64,000 nt of DNA, taken from assembly GCA_002840685.1 (NCBI GenBank), contig PHBU01000007.1:1-64000 (forward strand), read 5' to 3'. The translations under genes and the position numbers were made by a program. Source of the stretch: Chloroflexi bacterium HGW-Chloroflexi-6 (GTDB lineage: Bacteria; Chloroflexota; Anaerolineae; Anaerolineales; Villigracilaceae). Under the pieces are notes generated by a model. It ran no database searches. It saw only the letters and a list, made by a program, of their open reading frames with translations, and was not told where the DNA came from. Numbering within the stretch: the first letter of the stretch is position 1; every line of letters starts with the position of its first letter. This document shows positions 43,222-51,707 of the stretch, one piece after another.

Positions 43222-44271
43222 TTACTCGTTTCCAAAAATGTCGATATCATCTACAAATAAATCGAGCGAATAGGATAATCCGGTGTGGGCGCGCACGATT
43301 TCCATCGTCTCTTTGGCTTCGGCCTGCATCCGGCGGATGCCGTTGGCCAGCACATCCTGCGGCAGGGTGGGGTGGGCGATGTAATAAGCGCGTTTCTCGC
43401 GAATCGGTTCGAGAAAGTTGTTCAGGGCGCGGGTCAGTTTGGCTTTGACTTCCACGTCGCCGACTTTGCCAGCCCGATAACGCTCTTTCAGTTCGGCGAC
43501 TTCATCTTTGTCGGGGTTGAATGCCTCGTGATAATCGAAGACCGGGTTGCCTTCAACTGTGCCGGGGTCCGTGGCGCGCAGGCGTTTCGGGTCGGTGTAC
43601 ATGCCCTTGACCTTGAGCTCGACCGTTGCGGCGTCATCGGACAGGAAGATGGCATTGCCAAGCGATTTGCTCATCTTGTTCTTGCCATCCGTGCCGATCA
43701 GGGTCGGCACATCGCCGACGATCTCTTCCGGTTCGGGGAAAACCTCGCCATACAGGTTGTTGAAGCGGCGCGCCATTTCGCGGGCCAGTTCAACATGGGC
43801 CTGGTTGTCTTTGCCGACCGGCACTGCCTGGGCGCGCGGCAGCAGGATATCGACGGCTTGCAGCACCGGGTAGCCGAGCAGGCCAAAGGGCATTGTCTCG
43901 AGATTGGCGTCGCGGGCCATATCCTTGAGCGAGGGCAGCCGTTCCAGGCGCGGGACGGTCACCAGCATCTCGAAGAGCAGGTTGAGTTCGTAGGTCTCAG
44001 GGATGGCCGACTGGACGAAGATGGTGCTGATCTCCGGGTCGATGCCGACCGCCAGGTAATCGAGCACGATCTCGCGGATGAAGAGCGGGATCTGCCCGAT
44101 GTGGGCGCGCTCGGGGCGGGTGGTCAGGGTGTGCAGGTCGGCAATGATAAAAAATGATTCGTACTGGTGCTGCAGTCTGACGCGGTTTGCGAGCGAACCA
44201 ACATAGTGACCGAGATGCAGTTTGCCTGTCGGGCGGTCGCCGGTCAGCAGGCGCGGTTTGGATGAATGCAT
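43222..44271 (-). CDS. trpS: Tryptophanyl-tRNA synthetase
   Basis: Charges tRNA(Trp). The 349-aa class I synthetase has TGDRPTGKLHLGHYVGSL (the HIGH motif is HLGH) and GKNKMSKSLGNAI (KMSKS). The ATG at 44271 follows AAGGAGAAAATT. It is the first gene of the trp operon directly behind the T-box leader, so both tRNA charging and tryptophan synthesis respond to uncharged tRNA(Trp). Confidence 0.96.
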   Translation of the reverse strand: MHSSKPRLLTGDRPTGKLHLGHYVGSLANRVRLQHQYESFFIIADLHTLTTRPERAHIGQIPLFIREIVLDYLAVGIDPEISTIFVQSAIPETYELNLLFEMLVTVPRLERLPSLKDMARDANLETMPFGLLGYPVLQAVDILLPRAQAVPVGKDNQAHVELAREMARRFNNLYGEVFPEPEEIVGDVPTLIGTDGKNKMSKSLGNAIFLSDDAATVELKVKGMYTDPKRLRATDPGTVEGNPVFDYHEAFNPDKDEVAELKERYRAGKVGDVEVKAKLTRALNNFLEPIREKRAYYIAHPTLPQDVLANGIRRMQAEAKETMEIVRAHTGLSYSLDLFVDDIDIFGNE

Positions 44272-44290
44272 AATTTTCTCCTTGTGACTT

Positions 44291-44331
44291 AACAAAATAG
44301 TCCCCTTCGTCCGTTGGGACGAGAGGGGACT
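44291..44331 (-). terminator. T-box terminator before trpS
   Basis: On the minus strand AGTCCCC-TCTCGTCC pairs with GGACGA-AGGGGACT around CAAC, followed by ATTTTGTT. It competes with the antiterminator that includes the T-box sequence. Confidence 0.85.
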
Positions 44332-44384
44332 CCCGTGGTACCACCCAAATTACGCTTGCGCTTATCCCGTTGTTCGGGGCTTAA

Positions 44385-44415
44385 GAAAAAATCCCTGTGA
44401 TGATGCACAGGGATT
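44385..44415 (-). terminator. Second hairpin with T-tract inside the T-box leader
   Basis: AATCCCTGTG/CACAGGGATT with a 6-nt loop, followed on the minus strand by TTTTTC. It sits where stem III of a T-box would be, yet has the form of an intrinsic terminator. Confidence 0.6.
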
Positions 44416-44665
44416 AAAGGCCAGCGTCACTTTTTTCGGGTACGGCCTCGATCGGCTTATACCCTCACCCTGTAACGGGAGTTCCCGGATTGGGTTACTG
44501 GTTTTGGTCTCGATACCTTCGTACTCGACCAACGTTCACCCGCTCAACTCGGTGGGCCATTCGGCTTCTGCGCTTTTACCGGATTCACACCAACCACCGG
44601 CTCTCTGAAAATCGCTTTGAAACGTACTCGTCCACGTCTTTGTTTTTGCTTGTTAAGTTGGCGTG

Positions 44666-44693
44666 ATTATATGCAGTCAGGCAGATTTGTCAA
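44666..44693 (-). promoter_or_regulatory. Sigma-70 promoter of the trp operon
   Basis: TTGACA (44688-44693) and TATAAT (44666-44671) with 16-bp spacing. The -35 box contains the TGA stop codon of the upstream molybdenum hydroxylase gene. Confidence 0.85.
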
Positions 44694-47491
44694 GACAATA
44701 ATTCGCGCTTGTTTTCTTCCATCGCCCAGAGCAATTTTTCCTGATCGACCGGCAGGCTGTCGAAGCGCACGCCGACCGCGTTGTAGATCGCATTCGTGAT
44801 CGCAGGCGGGGTCGGGATCAGCACAATCTCGCCGACGCCTTTCGCGCCGTAGGGGCCATCCTTGGTCGGGTCTTCAACGATGATCGAGGTGATCTCGGGC
44901 GTATGCATAATCGACGGGATGCGGTAGCGCGACATGCGGTCGGTGACCACGTAGCCGTCTTTGGTGATGAAGTTCTCGAGCAGGGCATGCCCGACGCCCA
45001 TCACCACGCCGCCCTCCACCTGTCCGCGCAGGCCAAGCGGGTTGATGGCGCGGCCGACATCGTTGGCCGAGATCACATGCAGCACACGCACTTCGCCGGT
45101 GTTGGTGTTGACTTCCACTTCGGCGGCTTGCGAGGCGAACGAGAAGGCAACGTGCATGTCGCCGCCCTGGCCGAGCGGTTTGGTCTCGGGAGCGTGATAT
45201 TCATATAAAACGCGCGGGTCTTTGCCGGAGGCTTTCATCTCACTGTAAACTTCGCGCATGTTCAGGGTGTGCCCGTTGACATGCACGCCATCTGCCGCGA
45301 AACGGATTTTCTCGGGGGCCATGTCAAATTTTTCAGAGAGGGTCGCCGTGATCGCTTCGCGCAGGGTCTTGGCCGCCAGCCGCGAGGCGTTGCCGGTGAC
45401 GTAGGTCTGGCGGGAGGCGGTCGTCGGGCCGCCGTTGGGGGTCAGGTCGGTGTCCATGACGAGCACGGAAACCTGCTCGGCCGGGACGGCCAACTCCTCG
45501 GCGACCATCATGCGCATGATCGTCACCAGGCCCTGGCCGAGCTCCGCAGCCGCCGAACGGACCTGGAAACTGCCGTCTTCGTACAGTTCGACTTCCGCAC
45601 CGGAAGTGTCGTCCGCGCCGCCGCCCAGGCCGGTATTTTTAAAGGCCGAGGCAAAACCCCAGGCGCGAACCAAATGTTCTGCGTCTGGCACGCGCCGCGC
45701 TTTGAACAACTCTTCATACGGCAAACCTGAAACCTTCAACATGGAACTTTCAACCTTATCAATACACTCGACCAAGCCGGCGCTCTCGCGCATGATCTGC
45801 CCGGTGCTGGTTTCGTCACCGACGCGCAGGGCGTTCTTGCGGCGCAGTTCGATGCGGTCGAGGCCGAGTATTTCGGCCAGATTATCCATCATGGTTTCGA
45901 AGGCAAAGGCCGATTGCAGCACACCGAATCCGCGGAAGGCGCCTGCCGGGGGGTTGTTGGTGTACATCGCATAGCAGTCGGCGTGGACGTGCGGGATCTT
46001 GTAAGGGCCGGCCGAGTGGGTCGTGGCACGGGTCAGCACTTTTTCGCCGAGCGAGGCGTAAGCCCCGGTATCTCCGTACAGTTCGGTCTTGGCGGCAACG
46101 AGTGTGCCATCCTTCTTCGCGCCGAGCTTGACCTTGATCTGGGTGGCATGGCGCTTGGGATGCACGATCAGGCTTTCGTGGCGGTCAAAGAGCAATTTGA
46201 CGGGCTGCCCGGTAGCATTTGCCAATAGCGCGGCGTGGATCTGCCCGGCGATATCTTCCTTGCCGCCGAAACCGCCGCCCATCAACTGCCCGACGATGCG
46301 CACACGCGTCTCTTCCCAGCCCAGCGCCCGCGCAACCTGAGTGCGGTCCTGGTAGGGGATTTGCGAGCCAACGTAAATCAGCATCCGGTCGCCTTCGGGA
46401 ACCGCAATACTGCATTCCGGCTCCATGAACAGGTGATCGGTGGCCGGGGTATGGAAGGTGTGCTCCAGCACCACATCCGCTTCGGCGAAACCGATCTCCG
46501 GGTCGCCCTTGCGGACTTTGATGTGTTTGAGCAGGTTGCCCTTCTCGTGGATCTGCGGCTGGCCTTCCTTGCGGGCCTGGACGGCATCGCTGACCACCGG
46601 CTGCAGGTCGAAATCGACCTCGATCAGTTCGACCGCCGCTTTGGCGGCTTCCTGGCTCTCGGCGGCGACAATCGCGATCGCATCGCCGACATAACGGACG
46701 CGTTCCCCAACGCCGACCATCACCGGCCAGTCGAGGATCACCAGCCCGTGAATGTTCTCGCCGGGTACGTCCCTGGCGGTCATGATGGTCACAACGCCGG
46801 GCACTTCGCGGGCCTTATCCACGTTGATTCTTTGGACAAAAGCGTGCGGCACGCCTGCTCGTTTGACCGCGGCGAAAAGCATGTTCTCGAATTTAAGATC
46901 GTCGGTGAAGATTGCCTCCCCCGTTACCTTCTCGACGGCATCCGGGCGGATCTTCAACGTCCCGACCGTTGCGCCTTCGGTGGCTGAGGGCGGCACTTGC
47001 GGTTCTGCTACTGGCTGCCCGCTCTGGAGCGATTCCGCGGCTGCAAGAATGGCGTTTTCGATGGTCGGGTAGCCTGCGCAGCGACAGAGCGTGTCTTTGA
47101 GCGCGTGACGAATATCTGCTGAACTCGGTTTTTGTTTTTTCTGCAACAGGGCATAGGATGTCATGATCTGGCCAGGGATGCAGAATCCGCACTGGACCGC
47201 GCCGTGTTTGATGAAGGCTTCTTGCAGCGGGTGAAGTTTTTCCGGTTTGGCAAGACCTTCGATGGTCGTGATCGTTTTGCCATCCGCCCGTTCAGCGGGG
47301 GTCGAGCACGATAAAACCGGTTCGCCATCCATGATGACGGTGCAAGCGCCGCATTCGGCCTCGTTACAACCGATCTTGGTGCCGGTTAATTTGAGCCGAT
47401 TGCGCAGCAGATCTGCCAGCGTTTCACCGGGCAGGGGGGCAAGCTGATAGTTTTGTCCGTTTACGGTTAAGGAAAGTTGAGTTTTTTTCAT
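44690..47491 (-). CDS. Xanthine dehydrogenase family protein, fused [2Fe-2S] and molybdopterin subunits
   Basis: A 933-aa fusion. Residues 1-160 are the iron-sulphur subunit: first cluster GCNEAECGACTVIMDG, second cluster CGFCIPGQ and CRCAGY. From about residue 180 the molybdopterin subunit follows with GGGFGGKEDIAGQIHAALLA, GAFRGFGVLQSAFAFETMMD and the catalytic Glu in GAKGVGEIVLIPTPPAITNA. Together with the FAD protein encoded just upstream it makes a complete hydroxylase. The substrate could be xanthine, an aldehyde or another heterocycle. Fused Fe-S/Mo proteins also include selenium-dependent xanthine dehydrogenases, an alternative not excluded. Confidence 0.88.
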   Translation of the reverse strand: MKKTQLSLTVNGQNYQLAPLPGETLADLLRNRLKLTGTKIGCNEAECGACTVIMDGEPVLSCSTPAERADGKTITTIEGLAKPEKLHPLQEAFIKHGAVQCGFCIPGQIMTSYALLQKKQKPSSADIRHALKDTLCRCAGYPTIENAILAAAESLQSGQPVAEPQVPPSATEGATVGTLKIRPDAVEKVTGEAIFTDDLKFENMLFAAVKRAGVPHAFVQRINVDKAREVPGVVTIMTARDVPGENIHGLVILDWPVMVGVGERVRYVGDAIAIVAAESQEAAKAAVELIEVDFDLQPVVSDAVQARKEGQPQIHEKGNLLKHIKVRKGDPEIGFAEADVVLEHTFHTPATDHLFMEPECSIAVPEGDRMLIYVGSQIPYQDRTQVARALGWEETRVRIVGQLMGGGFGGKEDIAGQIHAALLANATGQPVKLLFDRHESLIVHPKRHATQIKVKLGAKKDGTLVAAKTELYGDTGAYASLGEKVLTRATTHSAGPYKIPHVHADCYAMYTNNPPAGAFRGFGVLQSAFAFETMMDNLAEILGLDRIELRRKNALRVGDETSTGQIMRESAGLVECIDKVESSMLKVSGLPYEELFKARRVPDAEHLVRAWGFASAFKNTGLGGGADDTSGAEVELYEDGSFQVRSAAAELGQGLVTIMRMMVAEELAVPAEQVSVLVMDTDLTPNGGPTTASRQTYVTGNASRLAAKTLREAITATLSEKFDMAPEKIRFAADGVHVNGHTLNMREVYSEMKASGKDPRVLYEYHAPETKPLGQGGDMHVAFSFASQAAEVEVNTNTGEVRVLHVISANDVGRAINPLGLRGQVEGGVVMGVGHALLENFITKDGYVVTDRMSRYRIPSIMHTPEITSIIVEDPTKDGPYGAKGVGEIVLIPTPPAITNAIYNAVGVRFDSLPVDQEKLLWAMEENKRELLS

Positions 47492-47505
47492 GGGTTAAGT
47501 CCTCG

Positions 47506-47612
47506 AATTACGAGGGTCGAGTAGCCGGTGATCGAGCTCGTCGAGAGCCGGCGTATCGAGACCCGCAAGTGCTGGTTTCGATATGAGTGGAAAATCACCG
47601 CTCTACTCAACC
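47506..47612. repeat. GGTTTCGATA/TATCGAGACC palindromic repeat
   Basis: In the 124-nt gap between the two hydroxylase genes, CGAGTAGCCGGTGATCGAG, GTATCGAGACC and GGTTTCGATATGAGTGG form degenerate inverted repeats. The palindrome inside the trp T-box leader (about 44507-44535) shares the TATCGAGACC core. Confidence 0.6.
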
Positions 47613-47615
47613 AGC

Positions 47616-48485
47616 CTATTTTGCCCGTTCCCAGGCAGTCGATAAGGCGTTTTTCAATAAAACCACCACCAGTTCGCGGCGGTATTCGGCGGTGGCGCGC
47701 GAAGGCGATGTGCGGAATTTTGCTTCAGCCAGCAGGGTTTCCTGTGCTTCGGCGATTGTTTCAGCCGAGAAAACCTTCCCGGTCAGATAGGCTTCGGTCT
47801 GTCTGGCGCGGAAGGGGACCGGGCCGGCCGGGCCAACCGCAATCTGCGCGGCGCGGATGGTCTCGCCGTCGCGCTCGAGCCAGGCGGCCAGGTTGAGAAT
47901 TGGCAGGGCAATCCCCTGCGCCCGCATGACGCGGCAAAAGGCTGAGGCCTGGTGGGCTTTGATCAGCGGCAGGCTAAAGCCGACGATGATCTCGTCCGCT
48001 TTCAGGGACGATTTGCCGGGGCCGACGAACAACTCCTGTAACGGCTTCACGCGGCGGCCAGTGGGCGAAGCAACCTGTGCTTCAGCCTCGAGAGCCAACA
48101 GGCCGATCATGCCGTCGGCGGCGGGCAGGGCATGGGCCACATTCCCGCCCAGCGTGGCCGAGTTGCGGACTTGCGGTCCGCCGATCAGCCCGCACGATTC
48201 GACCAGCGATTGGGCATGTTCCTGAACGAGCGGCGATTCGACGATGCGGTTGTGCGGCACACCCGCGCCAATAAAGAGCCTGTCGCCGCGGATCTCGAGG
48301 GCGCGCAGTTCGGCGATGCCGGTCAGGTCGACCAGGGTATGAACCGGGGCGTGATGGCCCTGTTGCAAGTCGAGCATTAAATCAGTTCCGCCCGCGATGG
48401 GGATCGCGGGTGCGGGTGCGGAGGCGAGGGCCTCCACGGCTTCTTGTACGGTCTGGGGGTGCAGATATTCTTTCCAGAGGCTCAT
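47616..48485 (-). CDS. FAD-binding subunit of molybdenum hydroxylase
   Basis: A 289-aa protein of the CoxM/XdhB type. It has the FAD motifs IPIAGGTDLMLDLQQGHHAP and SATLGGNVAHALPAADGMI, and FIGAGVPHNRIVESPLVQE. It passes electrons from the Fe-S clusters to NAD or another acceptor. AAGGAGCCGACCCT precedes the ATG. It is the first gene of the pair; the fused Fe-S/Mo gene follows after a repeat-bearing gap. Confidence 0.9.
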   Translation of the reverse strand: MSLWKEYLHPQTVQEAVEALASAPAPAIPIAGGTDLMLDLQQGHHAPVHTLVDLTGIAELRALEIRGDRLFIGAGVPHNRIVESPLVQEHAQSLVESCGLIGGPQVRNSATLGGNVAHALPAADGMIGLLALEAEAQVASPTGRRVKPLQELFVGPGKSSLKADEIIVGFSLPLIKAHQASAFCRVMRAQGIALPILNLAAWLERDGETIRAAQIAVGPAGPVPFRARQTEAYLTGKVFSAETIAEAQETLLAEAKFRTSPSRATAEYRRELVVVLLKNALSTAWERAK

Positions 48486-48806
48486 AGGGTCGGCTCCTTC
48501 GAAGGCCTCCCCCTATTTTGCGCTTTTCGCCAAATGGGGGGATTGAGGGGGGTAAAGCGGCGGCACTTTTCGAGAGTGTTTCTCACGCCGCGGGGTTGAC
48601 CCTAGCGACCGCCGAACCAATGTTTGAACTGGACAGGTTGTTAATTTGCGATGTTGAGTTTATTTTACTGCCTGTGGATGCCCAATTCAAGTTACAAATG
48701 TCATCTGGCATCACAACAAAGCGCAAAATCTTTCTCCTGTAACTTTAGGCACAGAAACAATATCACATCTTGTGTTATAGTGCCGGAATAACGAAAGGAA
48801 TAAAAT
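48486..48806. other. Intergenic region between divergent hydroxylase and cupin genes
   Basis: 321 bp without a supported gene. It holds the ribosome binding site of the FAD subunit gene at the left and a TATAGT -10 box for the cupin gene at 48776-48781. A C/G-run stretch near 48510-48560 (CCTCCCCC and GGGGGG) can form a hairpin. Nothing else is recognised. Confidence 0.5.
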
Positions 48807-49130
48807 ATGTCCACAGCCCCTGTTTCCCAAATACTGACCCTGGCCGAGATGGTTTCCTACCAGGAAGGCAGCATTGTCAGCCGCCAGGTGACCAAATCTG
48901 AAGCCGGAAATGTCACCCTGTTTGCGTTCGATACCGACCAGGCTCTCAGCGAACACACCGCCCCGTACGACGCCCTGGTGCACGTCCTGGATGGCAGCGC
49001 CGATATCTCCATCTCGGGCCAGCATTTCACGGTCGACGCCGGGCAGGCCATCGTCATGCCGGCCAATGAACCACACGCCCTGCGGGCCAGCAAACCCTTC
49101 AAGATGCTGCTGACCATGATCCGGGCCTAG
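48807..49130 (+). CDS. Small cupin-domain protein
   Basis: A 107-aa single-domain cupin. The metal-binding pattern is visible as SEHTAPYDALVHVLDGSADI (motif 1, HxxxxxxxxxVLxG) and GQAIVMPANEPHALRASKPF (motif 2). Many such stand-alone cupins have unknown roles. GAAAGGAATAAAAT precedes the ATG, and a strong terminator follows. Confidence 0.85.
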   Translation: MSTAPVSQILTLAEMVSYQEGSIVSRQVTKSEAGNVTLFAFDTDQALSEHTAPYDALVHVLDGSADISISGQHFTVDAGQAIVMPANEPHALRASKPFKMLLTMIRA

Positions 49131-49142
49131 CCTGATCAGTCG

Positions 49143-49179
49143 AAAAATCGTCCCTGTCGAAATGGCAGGGACGATTTTT
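49143..49179. terminator. Bidirectional terminator after the cupin gene
   Basis: AAAAATCGTCCCTG / CAGGGACGATTTTT perfect 14-bp arms with a 9-nt loop; it can end both the cupin gene and the convergent YcaQ-like gene. Confidence 0.9.
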
Positions 49180-49204
49180 ATTTCGCCTTGCATCTACGAG
49201 AACG

Positions 49205-50455
49205 TTATTCCAAAAATTTCTGGATGTGAACTTGCAGTTTCTGCGGCTGGATGAGGCTTACATCGACTTGACGCGCGCCGACGAAAGCGGCGAAACGCGC
49301 CAGGCCTTTGCCGAGGGCGTCGGCAAAAGCGGGATCGCCGGCCGGGGCTTCATCTTCCAGCCAGAAACCGTTGATCTTGAGCGTGCCCGTCTTGCGCTCG
49401 AGTTTGGGGTCGAGGCGGGCCACCAGGTTGTCGCCGTAGAGGATCGGCAGGGTGTAGTAACCCCAGCGGCGCAGTTCGAGCGGTTTGTAGACTTCCCAGA
49501 TGTAGTCAAAATTGAAGACATCTTTGGCGCGCCCACGGGCGCTGACGATCTCCAACGGGGCAAGAAAAGTCACTTCGTCGAGGGTGGACGGCCCAAGGGG
49601 AGTCCACGCTGATGGAATTTCTCCATTGGCGATCGTCTCGAGCAGCGCAATATCGCTTGAGAGGGCGATCCAATCCTCCTTTGATCCTTCAACATTGACT
49701 TTTGTGAACACATTTTGTTCGTAGAGCGCGGCTAACTGTTTTTTGGCCTGCTCCGGGCTGACTTGCATATCGAAAAAGAGCAGGTTGCGCGGCCAGCGCT
49801 TTTCGCGGGTCAGGCCGAGGAAGGCGACAACTTTGCGGCTGAAACGGTCGAGGGCTTCCTGGTCGCTGGCGATGCGATCGTGCTGCAGCGGCAATACGCG
49901 CTCGCGCAGGTCGTAATAGCGGTCGAAGCTCTGACGGTGATGGACCATCAACTCGCCCTTGAGCCACAGGCTGTAGAGTGCCAGGGCGGTGTCTTTGCGC
50001 CCGCGGTAGCTTTTGACGGCCTGGTTGCCTTCGAAATCGCGGTTGCCGAGCGGGCCGCGCTCGCGGATGGCCTCCAGCACCTGGCTCAGAACTTCGGGAT
50101 GTTCGGCTATGAAATTCGTCCAGCGCGGATAGAGTTCCGGGTGCTGCATGCCGGCGCGCCAGTAGGGGAAATCTTCCATGGGATAGAAGAACAACCCGCC
50201 GCCGTAATCGAAAAACTGACGCTCGTCATAGGCGACCTGGTAGAGATGCTCGGGATGGAAATCGAGCACGCGGCCCCACATGGCGATCTCCTGGCTGCGG
50301 GCGACGACATTCAGCGGGTCAAGCTGGAGCGCCTCGCTGTTGCGAATGGCCGCGGCAACCCCGTCCTTGCCCGCGAAACGCCGCCCCGGCCACAATCCCT
50401 GGCGGCCGATGATGAATCGTTTGTAGGTGGTTTTCGAGATGGAGATGGGGGTCAT
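49205..50455 (-). CDS. YcaQ-like winged-helix DNA glycosylase family protein
   Basis: A 416-aa protein of the HTH_42/YcaQ family, which includes interstrand-crosslink DNA glycosylases (AlkX/YcaQ). Visible features are LQLDPLNVVARSQEIAMWGR near residue 45, the aromatic stretch DYGGGLFFYPMEDFPYWR, and LPILYGDNLVARLDPKLERK in the C-terminal part. The QxD-type catalytic motif of the family falls in the QLDPLNV segment. Its ATG overlaps the ICMT-like stop (ATGA). DNA repair is the likely role, inferred from the family. Confidence 0.85.
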   Translation of the reverse strand: MTPISISKTTYKRFIIGRQGLWPGRRFAGKDGVAAAIRNSEALQLDPLNVVARSQEIAMWGRVLDFHPEHLYQVAYDERQFFDYGGGLFFYPMEDFPYWRAGMQHPELYPRWTNFIAEHPEVLSQVLEAIRERGPLGNRDFEGNQAVKSYRGRKDTALALYSLWLKGELMVHHRQSFDRYYDLRERVLPLQHDRIASDQEALDRFSRKVVAFLGLTREKRWPRNLLFFDMQVSPEQAKKQLAALYEQNVFTKVNVEGSKEDWIALSSDIALLETIANGEIPSAWTPLGPSTLDEVTFLAPLEIVSARGRAKDVFNFDYIWEVYKPLELRRWGYYTLPILYGDNLVARLDPKLERKTGTLKINGFWLEDEAPAGDPAFADALGKGLARFAAFVGARQVDVSLIQPQKLQVHIQKFLE

Positions 50456-50955
50456 GGCTGTTTCTCGTTCTTTCTGGTTGTCCGTTTCAGGCGCGGGAGC
50501 CAACGCGGGACGGTCTGGCAGTAATCGAGATAGGCCTGGCCGAAGGTTTTACGCAGGTGCGGTTCTTCATAAAGCAGGATGAAGGTCTGGAAAGCGCCCC
50601 ACAGCAGCAGTACATACCCGAACAAGAACGGTGAGCCGCGCCAGAGTGCCTGTCCGCTGGCGACGGTCAGCACGCCCAAATACATCGGGTTGCGGACGTA
50701 GCGATACAGCCCGCCGATGACCAAGACTTTGGGCGGGTCGACCGGGATGGGAGTCCCCTTTCCGGTGCGGACGAAATCGATGGCGCACCACAGCAGGATC
50801 GCCAGTCCGCTGACCCAGAGAGGCAGGGCGGCCCAGGCGAAAGGCCCCAGGTCGATGGCATTTTTCTCGACTGGCAGGATGAACGTGACCGGAACAACGA
50901 AGAGCACAAACCCCGGCACGGCCAGGAGGAAGAGCATGGTTTTGAGCGTGTTCAA
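50452..50955 (-). CDS. Isoprenylcysteine carboxyl methyltransferase (ICMT) family protein
   Basis: A 167-aa membrane methyltransferase with about four to five TM helices. The C-terminal SAM-binding motif is clear: GLYRYVRNPMYLG near residue 85, and EEPHLRKTFGQAYLDYCQTV with PRWLPR at the end. The substrate is unknown; bacterial members methylate diverse small molecules or lipids. The start is uncertain: TTG at 50955 overlaps the transposase stop (TTGA), and an ATG six codons later is possible. It overlaps the YcaQ-like gene by 4 nt. Confidence 0.8.
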   Translation of the reverse strand: MNTLKTMLFLLAVPGFVLFVVPVTFILPVEKNAIDLGPFAWAALPLWVSGLAILLWCAIDFVRTGKGTPIPVDPPKVLVIGGLYRYVRNPMYLGVLTVASGQALWRGSPFLFGYVLLLWGAFQTFILLYEEPHLRKTFGQAYLDYCQTVPRWLPRLKRTTRKNEKQP

Positions 50956-51536
50956 TGTTGGGCTATCTCCTTGGGGGTCCGGGCGTTGTCCGGGTTTTCA
51001 TCATCCTCGGCCCACATCGCGGGGTTGGATTCGATGTAACGCCAGATGTTGCCCATTTCGCGGTCGTTGCGAATGATGTGTTCATAATAGTTGCGTTGCC
51101 AGATGCCGGTGGCGTTGAGTTGTTTGTTGATTTTGTGTGAAACGGCGGATTTGAACGAACCGATGATTGATCCTAATGATCTTTGTTTTGGTCCCTTGGA
51201 GCGTATTCCGGGGGTGGTAGGGGCGACGCATTGCGTCGCCCCTACGTTGTTGCGCGAATCATCCTCGTTAATCAAAATAATCCCATGCACATGATTGGGC
51301 ATGACAATTTGCGCGCCCAATTCAACGTTCGGGAAATGTTGCGGAATGGCGCACCAACATTCATCCGCGATCTGGCCGAAGGGGGATAATTTCATTTCCC
51401 CGTTGACAACCTCGCCGAAAAGGGTTTCGCGATTTTGGGCCACGATCGTGACGAAATACGCCCCGGCCTGGGAATAATCGTATCCTGGTAGGCGGATAGA
51501 TCGGCGATGGTGGATTTTAGGGTTGAATGGGGACAT
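50952..51536 (-). CDS. REP-associated tyrosine transposase (RAYT)
   Basis: A 194-aa Y1 transposase of the TnpA_REP / IS200-like group. The HUH metal motif is in VMPNHVHGIILINEDD (HVH near residue 80) and the catalytic Tyr in IWQRNYYEHIIRNDREMGNI near residue 150. The N-terminus HHRRSIRLPGYDYSQAGAYF is family-typical. Its middle holds NNVGATQCVAPTTPG, the translation of a complete REP palindrome (51217-51245) inserted in frame between HUH and the next helix. Matching REPs lie just upstream. RAYTs mobilise or maintain REP palindromes, so this gene is the likely source of the GTAGGGGCG family. Confidence 0.88.
   Translation of the reverse strand: MSPFNPKIHHRRSIRLPGYDYSQAGAYFVTIVAQNRETLFGEVVNGEMKLSPFGQIADECWCAIPQHFPNVELGAQIVMPNHVHGIILINEDDSRNNVGATQCVAPTTPGIRSKGPKQRSLGSIIGSFKSAVSHKINKQLNATGIWQRNYYEHIIRNDREMGNIWRYIESNPAMWAEDDENPDNARTPKEIAQH
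51217..51245. repeat. REP palindrome inside the RAYT coding sequence
   Basis: GTAGGGGCGACGCA / TGCGTCGCCCCTAC around a T. It is translated in frame as VGATQCVAPT. Confidence 0.88.
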
Positions 51537-51554
51537 GGCATTAGATTGGTTGGC

Positions 51555-51582
51555 GTAGGGGCGGTTCGCGAACCGCCCCTAC
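51555..51582. repeat. REP palindrome upstream of RAYT
   Basis: GTAGGGGCGGTTCG / CGAACCGCCCCTAC, perfect palindrome of 28 bp, a variant of the GTAGGGGCG family. Confidence 0.88.
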
Positions 51583-51590
51583 GATGGTAT

Positions 51591-51647
51591 TTAATTTGGC
51601 AGACGGATGGAATGGCGGTGGTGGGTTTTGGGGTTGAATTTGGTCAC
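51591..51647 (-). pseudogene. Fragment of a second RAYT gene 5' end
   Basis: On the minus strand it reads from a GTG: VTKFNPKTHHRHSIRLPN then stop. This parallels the RAYT start SPFNPKIHHRRSIRLPG. It is cut after about 18 codons and stands between two REPs, so it is the remnant of a second RAYT. Confidence 0.75.
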
Positions 51648-51671
51648 GTTCCGGATGTGTGGTCGATTGGC

Positions 51672-51700
51672 GTAGGGGCGACGCATTGCGTCGCCCCTAC
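51672..51700. repeat. REP palindrome next to the herA stop
   Basis: GTAGGGGCGACGCA / TGCGTCGCCCCTAC, identical to the copy inside the RAYT gene, 7 nt after the HerA-like gene end. Confidence 0.88.
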
Positions 51701-51707
51701 AATGTTA

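Larger units (their letters stand above)
44291..44659 (-). promoter_or_regulatory. T-box leader, tRNA(Trp)-responsive
   Basis: A classical T-box riboswitch of about 370 nt on the minus strand. Stem I contains CAGAGAGCCGGTGGTTGGTG (AG-bulge/GNUG region) and the specifier TGG at 44557-44559 in GAATGGCCC, which codes for Trp and fits trpS. The 14-nt T-box reads GGGTGGTACCACGG (44334-44348), followed by the terminator. Between stem I and the T-box are a TGGTCGAG-GTATCGAGACCA palindrome (about 44507-44535) and a hairpin with a T-tract at 44385-44415. Confidence 0.9.

Noticed and set aside
51537-51707. CRISPR-like array from the regularly placed palindromes
   Set aside because: Only two palindromes with different sequences and unequal spacing are present, next to a RAYT gene; these are REPs.
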